DNA from: Cerioporus squamosus
Lineage: Eukaryota; Basidiomycota; Agaricomycetes; Polyporales; Polyporaceae
Assembly (NCBI GenBank): GCA_022592435.1
Contig: JABYQS010000777.1
Location: forward strand, 1 to 13,494
Direction of reading: 5' to 3'
Length of the DNA: 13,494 bases
In this document: piece by piece, positions 9,646 to 13,494 of the stretch
Layout: every line of letters begins with the position of its first letter
Numbering within the stretch: the stretch's first letter is position 1
Program-made: the position numbers and the translations under genes
Notes under the pieces: model-generated
What the model saw: the letters and a program-made list of their open reading frames with translations, nothing else
What the model was told of the DNA's origin: nothing
Databases searched by the model: none

Positions 9646-10566
9646 ATGAAGCTCACACCCGAGCTCATCCAGTCCGTCCCCTCCCAGCTCAACCCCCTAA
9701 AAGAGCGGCAGCTCGATCTCGAGGTGCGTTGCGCATGCGCTGCTTCGAATCGCTCACTAGAGTTCTGGCTCACAGGCTACACCATCCCCACCATCGAAAA
9801 TCTTGGTATAACCAGGTTCGTGCGCGTACTTCGTGTTCCGTGGTCGTGCGTGCGCTGATAGATATGCGTCTGAACGCCGTACAGGACCAGCATGATTGTA
9901 TAGACTTCACAGACAATTCGATCACCGTTCTGGGGAACATCCCCTCCTCCGCCGCTTGCGCACCATTCTGCTCGCGAATAATCGAATAGCCGCAATATCG
10001 GCCTCCCTCCATCTCTCCGTGCCCAACCTCACCACCCTTGTCCTCACGAACAACAACATCGCCGAGCTAGGCGACCTCGAGCCGCTCAAGGATGTCAAGT
10101 CTCTCCAGTACTTGTCTCTGCTAGGGAACCCCGTGCGGGAGAAGAAGTGGTATCGGGAGTGGCTAGCATGGCGCATTCCAAGTCTGAGAGTACTCGACTT
10201 CCAGAGGATCCGCGACAAGGTGCGTCTGGAGCCTTTCAGATGTACGTCAATCAGCTTCACTCACGCGACATCGGTGCTCAGGAGCGGCAAGCTGCAAAAG
10301 CCTTGTTCCTCACCGCCGACAACCTCCCGACACAACTCGCGACGACGATCTCGCAGACCGTCTCAACACACTCGTCAAAACCGCCAGTCACGACCGACGA
10401 GCCCAAGCCTGCCCCGCAGGGCAAGGCCGGCCGGCTCATGTCGAAGGAGGAGGCCGACAAGGTGCGCGAGGCTATCGCGCGCGCGACGTCGGTGGAGGAG
10501 ATCAGGCGGTTGGAACGCATGCTGAAGGAGGGGTTTTTGCCGGGGATGGATTCTGTTGGCGCATGA
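9646..10566 (+). CDS. LEA1: U2 small nuclear ribonucleoprotein A' (Lea1), leucine-rich repeat protein, with apparent frame breaks
   Basis: U2A' binds U2B'' and stem-loop IV of U2 snRNA in the spliceosome. Inferred exons: 9646-9723, 9776-9815, 9885-10219 and 10282-10566; about 246 residues after correction, near the human 255. The start MKLTPELIQ with LNPLKERQLDL is the family signature. GYTIPTIENLG, FTDNSITVLGNIP, LRRLRTILLANNRI, LTTLVLTNNNIAELGDL and LSLLGNPV are successive leucine-rich repeats. REWLAWRIPSLRVLDFQRIRDK is the LRR cap region (two halves of the family motif). The C-terminus is a lower-complexity tail ending GFLPGMDSVGA. Three one-base deficits are needed to stay in frame: at the first intron (9723 or 9775), the second intron (9815 or 9884), and in the C run at 9941-9944, where the raw frame otherwise runs to a stop at 9989. 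The first intron could instead use a 39-nt form, and the second a donor three bases later. Confidence 0.9.
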
Positions 10567-10726
10567 GCTTGTACGATGAATGTACCACGTCTTTCTTGTT
10601 CTCTGCTATCTCATGTTCGAACACCAACGGGTTCATGGAGAGCTCGATATCCATTCCAAGACCAAAGTGCAAACAACAGATCGTGACAGCAGAGATTCGT
10701 ACATAGATATGCAAGCAACACAATTG

Positions 10727-11564
10727 TTAGCAGTCCTTAAAAGATACTCTTGATACCACGCCGACGTTACCGATCCACAAACCGTGAAGGCGAGCGCGAG
10801 GAAGGCGGTCAAGTTCGCCAGGGAGCTGATGCCGTGAAGTTGAGCGAAGAGCTTGTTCAAAGCCTTCATATCGTCAGAGACCTATCGATCGAGAAGTCAA
10901 CCGTACATCCGAAGTAAGAGCGACGACAAGACATACGCCAGGCTCGTTGTAAGCTTGCTTGCCTTCTTTCTCCAGCTTGTGACGCTTGAACATGGTCCTA
11001 TTTTGCCGACTAATGTCAGCGCACCTTTCCTGAAACCGGTATCATAAGGCACTCACTTGCTGGTCAAGGGCCCGACGACGAAGTGGTTCGCGAACTGAGA
11101 CAGAAGCGTGATCACAAGCGCATAAGCCTGCGCAACATCCGCGATAGACGGCTGCAGGTAATGCGTGAGCACGAGGGGGTGGCTGTATGTCCACAGGCCG
11201 AGGAGCCCAGACGACAGCGCTATGCTGATGAGGAAGTAGATGGGGAACGTCCGGTGTTGGAGATTGCCGAACTGTTGTCTGGGGAGGGTCTTGAAGGCAA
11301 TGGTTCGTGAGAGAGCAGAAACCGGTGGTTAGTCTGTGTCCACGAGGAGTCACTAGTCAGGAGTCAGGCTCTTCGAGGAAGTGCTCACCTCCAATAAACG
11401 TCACCCATAGCGCTGAGTTCGCAACGTCAGCATAGTTATCTCGAACTGCGCAAACATGGGGACGTACTCATGCCAAACAACCAAGCATATCCGACCTGGT
11501 AGGCCCCCTGTGCGCTGAATAGCGCGGCGAACGAGGACCAGGTGAGCGTAGAGACTTTAGCCAT
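10727..11564 (-). CDS. TMEM205-like four-helix membrane protein (DUF4149 family), with apparent frame breaks
   Basis: Members of this family are small integral membrane proteins. Human TMEM205 is linked to cisplatin resistance, but the fungal role is unknown. Inferred minus-strand exons: 11564-11468, 11412-11389 (24 nt), about 11306-11057, 10997-10937 and 10881-10727; about 195 residues after correction. Four hydrophobic segments are visible: near the N-terminus (SSFAALFSAQGAYQVGYAWLFG), FPIYFLISIALSSGLLGLW, AYALVITLLSQFANHFVV and LANLTAFLALAFHGLWIG. Family marks are WVTFIGG, a TLPRQQFGNLQHRTFP loop, and KALNKLFAQLHGISSLANL. The third exon has no AG acceptor in the raw sequence: the expected boundary near 11306 reads ctctcacgaacc. 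A base is missing near 10786-10788; with it restored the end becomes FHGLWIGNVG and stops at 10727, as raw the frame continues to 10633. It converges with U2A', 160 bases apart. Confidence 0.8.
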
Positions 11565-12029
11565 GTCGATCGTGTTTCCTAAGTGCGTTGTGGATGATCT
11601 ACAAGCGAGGTCGCCCCAGGGCGTGTTTTATGGGATCTGGGAGGGAAAGACACGCAAGCAGGATGTGGTCCTGGGAAACCAGTAGGAGAGTCCAGCCAAC
11701 GTCTAACGGGCCAGAAGCAGGCGTTCCGCAACGCGCGCGAGTCGCGCCAAATCACGCTCACGTGTACGGCCACCGCCGTTTCTACATACTCTGAGTCTCA
11801 TGTGGACTTCCATGCTTCGCGACACGAGACAAGGGTCACTTGACAAAGACACAACACGATGTAAAGAAAGCTGTGTGGAGAGATGGATGCGAGAGGAACG
11901 GCTGAGGACAAGAATACATTCAGGTATGCGCGACGACTGCTAATACACAACATGATACACTTCCTATGACTGGATGCATTGATATCTCGTGGAGTGCGAA
12001 TGGGCTTAAGACTCTGGGTGCCGCGAGGT
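11565..12029. other. TMEM205-like gene upstream region and CSN6 3' flank
   Basis: A 465-base gap between the leftward TMEM205-like start and the leftward CSN6 stop. It should hold the promoter of the former and the 3' UTR of the latter. Small open frames on both strands show no domain or plausible splice chain. No clear TATA box or repeat was found. Confidence 0.5.
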
Positions 12030-13371
12030 CTAGTGGAAGCGGTCAAAGTCTGTCGGCCGACCCATCATACCTCGCCGCCTGGTACCTCCGCCGCGCTCTT
12101 CGCGAGATGTCGTCAGAACGGTGTGCTTGTCCACAAGCTGCGGAGAGGTAAATGGAGGTAAAATCTAGTAGTGAGAAGAACCGCGTACCTCGTTGAGAAT
12201 GTTGGCGGACTTGGTGAGGGTAGCGAGATAGGCCGTTAGTTGCACGTCCTCGTACTCGGTGTCGAACTCTTCCCGGAAACCCTTGTTCTCACTAGCGGGC
12301 AGTGACGCAATGAGCGCTGCGAGGGCTCGCAGTGTTGCGTGGTCTTTAGTTGCTGAACCTGATGACAAGCTGAGAGTGAGCATATAGGCTGACAGTAAAG
12401 GGGTACGTCACTGACCTGCGATCACGTCCGAAACGTATTTGGTGAGGAGCATTATGCGGTCGTGAAGCATCTTCACGGCCGCCCGCTGTGTTTGTAGATG
12501 CGATTCCACTTGGAGGAACTCAGCGGGAGATCAAAGCATAGTTTCTAGAAACTCACGACTGGTGCCGCCTTCCCCGCCCTTCGCAGTCCAATCTACTGCT
12601 ATGCGCTCTGCTTCACCGGTCTCGACGGAGTATGGTGCCTCAATAAACACAGAGCGCGACTTGCGATCGCGCATCTCAATGGTGGGCTCGTACGCCTTCA
12701 GCGGCAGCGTCTGTCCTGATGCATCGGCAGCTGTTGCGAATACCGTTGAAGGCTGCATGACAAGGAGGAGTGGCGTAGAGCTGTACGCAGTGAACTGTAC
12801 AGGCATTGAGCGCAAGAGTTGTATTGATGTTGGCAAACGCACCTGTTCATAGTGCTATGTGGCGAGCTGATGGACGCTCCGCCACAGTGTACCATCCGAT
12901 AAATTCCAGCGACGGGAATACTTGCTTGTCTGGAAGACAGAGTCGGCACGATGTTCCCAATGGCTACATGCGAACTGCGGGAACTTACAGAGCTCCTTCC
13001 TCGTAACAAGGAAGCCTTGGTCAACGGTCACCCATCATCCTCTACAGCAAGCTCGAAGCTGTTCACGATCTCAACGTCTCGCCCGTTCTGCGTTCCCAGG
13101 AGCGCACCGAGGACTGTATGCAGGATGATCGGTCGGGGCGCATCCGTGACAGGCAGGGATTACTCACTGAAGGGTACGTTTGAGTTCGTCTGCAGCCTCA
13201 TACGAGTAAGATGCTCCGAGATATTGAGGATAGGTAAGGGATGACTGGTAATTGCGCGTCAGTGGCTGATAGTGCGCAGAAGACAAGCCAAGGACAGACA
13301 GTGCGAGAGACAGACCAGATGTCGTGCTCGGGCAAGACAACAGGGAGGTCGTCAGTTTCCATCTGAGACAT
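12030..13371 (-). CDS. CSN6: COP9 signalosome subunit 6 (MPN-domain, non-catalytic), with apparent frame breaks
   Basis: CSN6 pairs with CSN5 in the COP9 signalosome, which removes Nedd8 from cullins and so tunes SCF-type ubiquitin ligases. Inferred minus-strand exons: 13371-13300, 13244-13168, 13113-12989, 12929-12843, 12794-12557, 12508-12416, 12358-12189 and 12137-12030; about 323 residues (human 327). The MPN domain shows SLALHPLPILNISEH, LGALLGTQNGRDVEIVNSFEL and LEFIGWYTV. It lacks the JAMM HxH zinc site, as CSN6 should. The middle has KAYEPTIEMRDRKSRSVFIE and ETGEAERIAVDW; the C-terminal helices include EYEDVQLTAYLATLTKSANI, then a basic end. The alternatives eIF3f and Rpn8 fit less well because AERIAVD and TLTKSANILNE match CSN6. 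Breaks: near 13329-13332 (+1 or -2), 13031-13033 (-1 G on the coding strand, giving a TGA), and near 12849-12852 (-2, in-frame TGA). All other junctions keep frame. Confidence 0.88.
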
Positions 13372-13494
13372 GGCGGAGGGGTCAAGCCAGAGCAAGCACA
13401 GAGAGCAAGAGGAGCAGCCGCAGACTCGAGACACCAAGAGACACTCAAGCAGACACTGCACTGGCGCCCGTGTACACGGGTAGATGACGACACG

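Noticed and set aside
9432..9989. 185-residue plus-strand open frame spanning the SAC1 start and the divergent promoter
   Set aside because: It crosses the 5' ends of two well-supported genes in wrong frames and shows no family resemblance before the U2A' segment, where it appears only because of a frame slip.
6715..13371. Calling SAC1, U2A', the TMEM205-like gene and CSN6 pseudogenes
   Set aside because: The breaks are nearly all indels of one or two bases, conserved residues and splice sites are otherwise intact, and all four unrelated housekeeping genes are affected together.
7612..13371. Programmed frameshifting as a novel expression mechanism
   Set aside because: Shifts go in both directions, lack a shared slippery site or downstream structure, and occur several times per gene.

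Overview
The window looks like nuclear DNA of a filamentous basidiomycete, most probably an Agaricomycete mushroom or wood-decay fungus. The genes are broken by many short GT-AG introns (about 50-75 nt, a few longer), coding sequence is rich in G/C at third positions, genes lie close together on both strands, and the proteins (GH72 wall enzyme, GPI-anchored chitin deacetylase, SET chaperone, Sac1, U2A', TMEM205-like, CSN6) read as basidiomycete versions. I see no bacterial-type operon, mobile element, CRISPR array, rRNA or tRNA.

Left part (1-4851): two cell-wall enzymes face each other. A GH72 beta-1,3-glucanosyltransferase with an X8/CBM43 module runs rightward and lacks its N-terminus, which lies outside the window. 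A CE4 chitin deacetylase runs leftward. Both are secreted and end in GPI-anchor signals. About 1.3 kb between them holds no gene I can support.

Middle (5246-9489): two leftward housekeeping genes, a SET/NAP-family histone chaperone (five exons) and the ER/Golgi phosphoinositide phosphatase Sac1 (fifteen exons, CX5R catalytic motif, two C-terminal membrane helices).

Right part (9646-13371): U2 snRNP A' (Lea1) runs rightward from a 156-bp region shared with SAC1. It converges on a leftward TMEM205-like membrane protein. The COP9 signalosome subunit CSN6 follows, also leftward.

The most striking property is not a new system but a sharp change in reading-frame integrity. The three genes left of about 6.4 kb, and the 3' exons of SAC1, are frame-perfect over roughly 3.8 kb of coding sequence. 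Beyond about 7.6 kb all four genes carry one- or two-base indels, many in homopolymer runs, while the encoded residues stay conserved. That pattern fits local sequence or assembly error much better than parallel decay of four unrelated housekeeping genes. I give the inferred exon structures and mark every break. The genes have no obvious shared pathway apart from the two wall enzymes.
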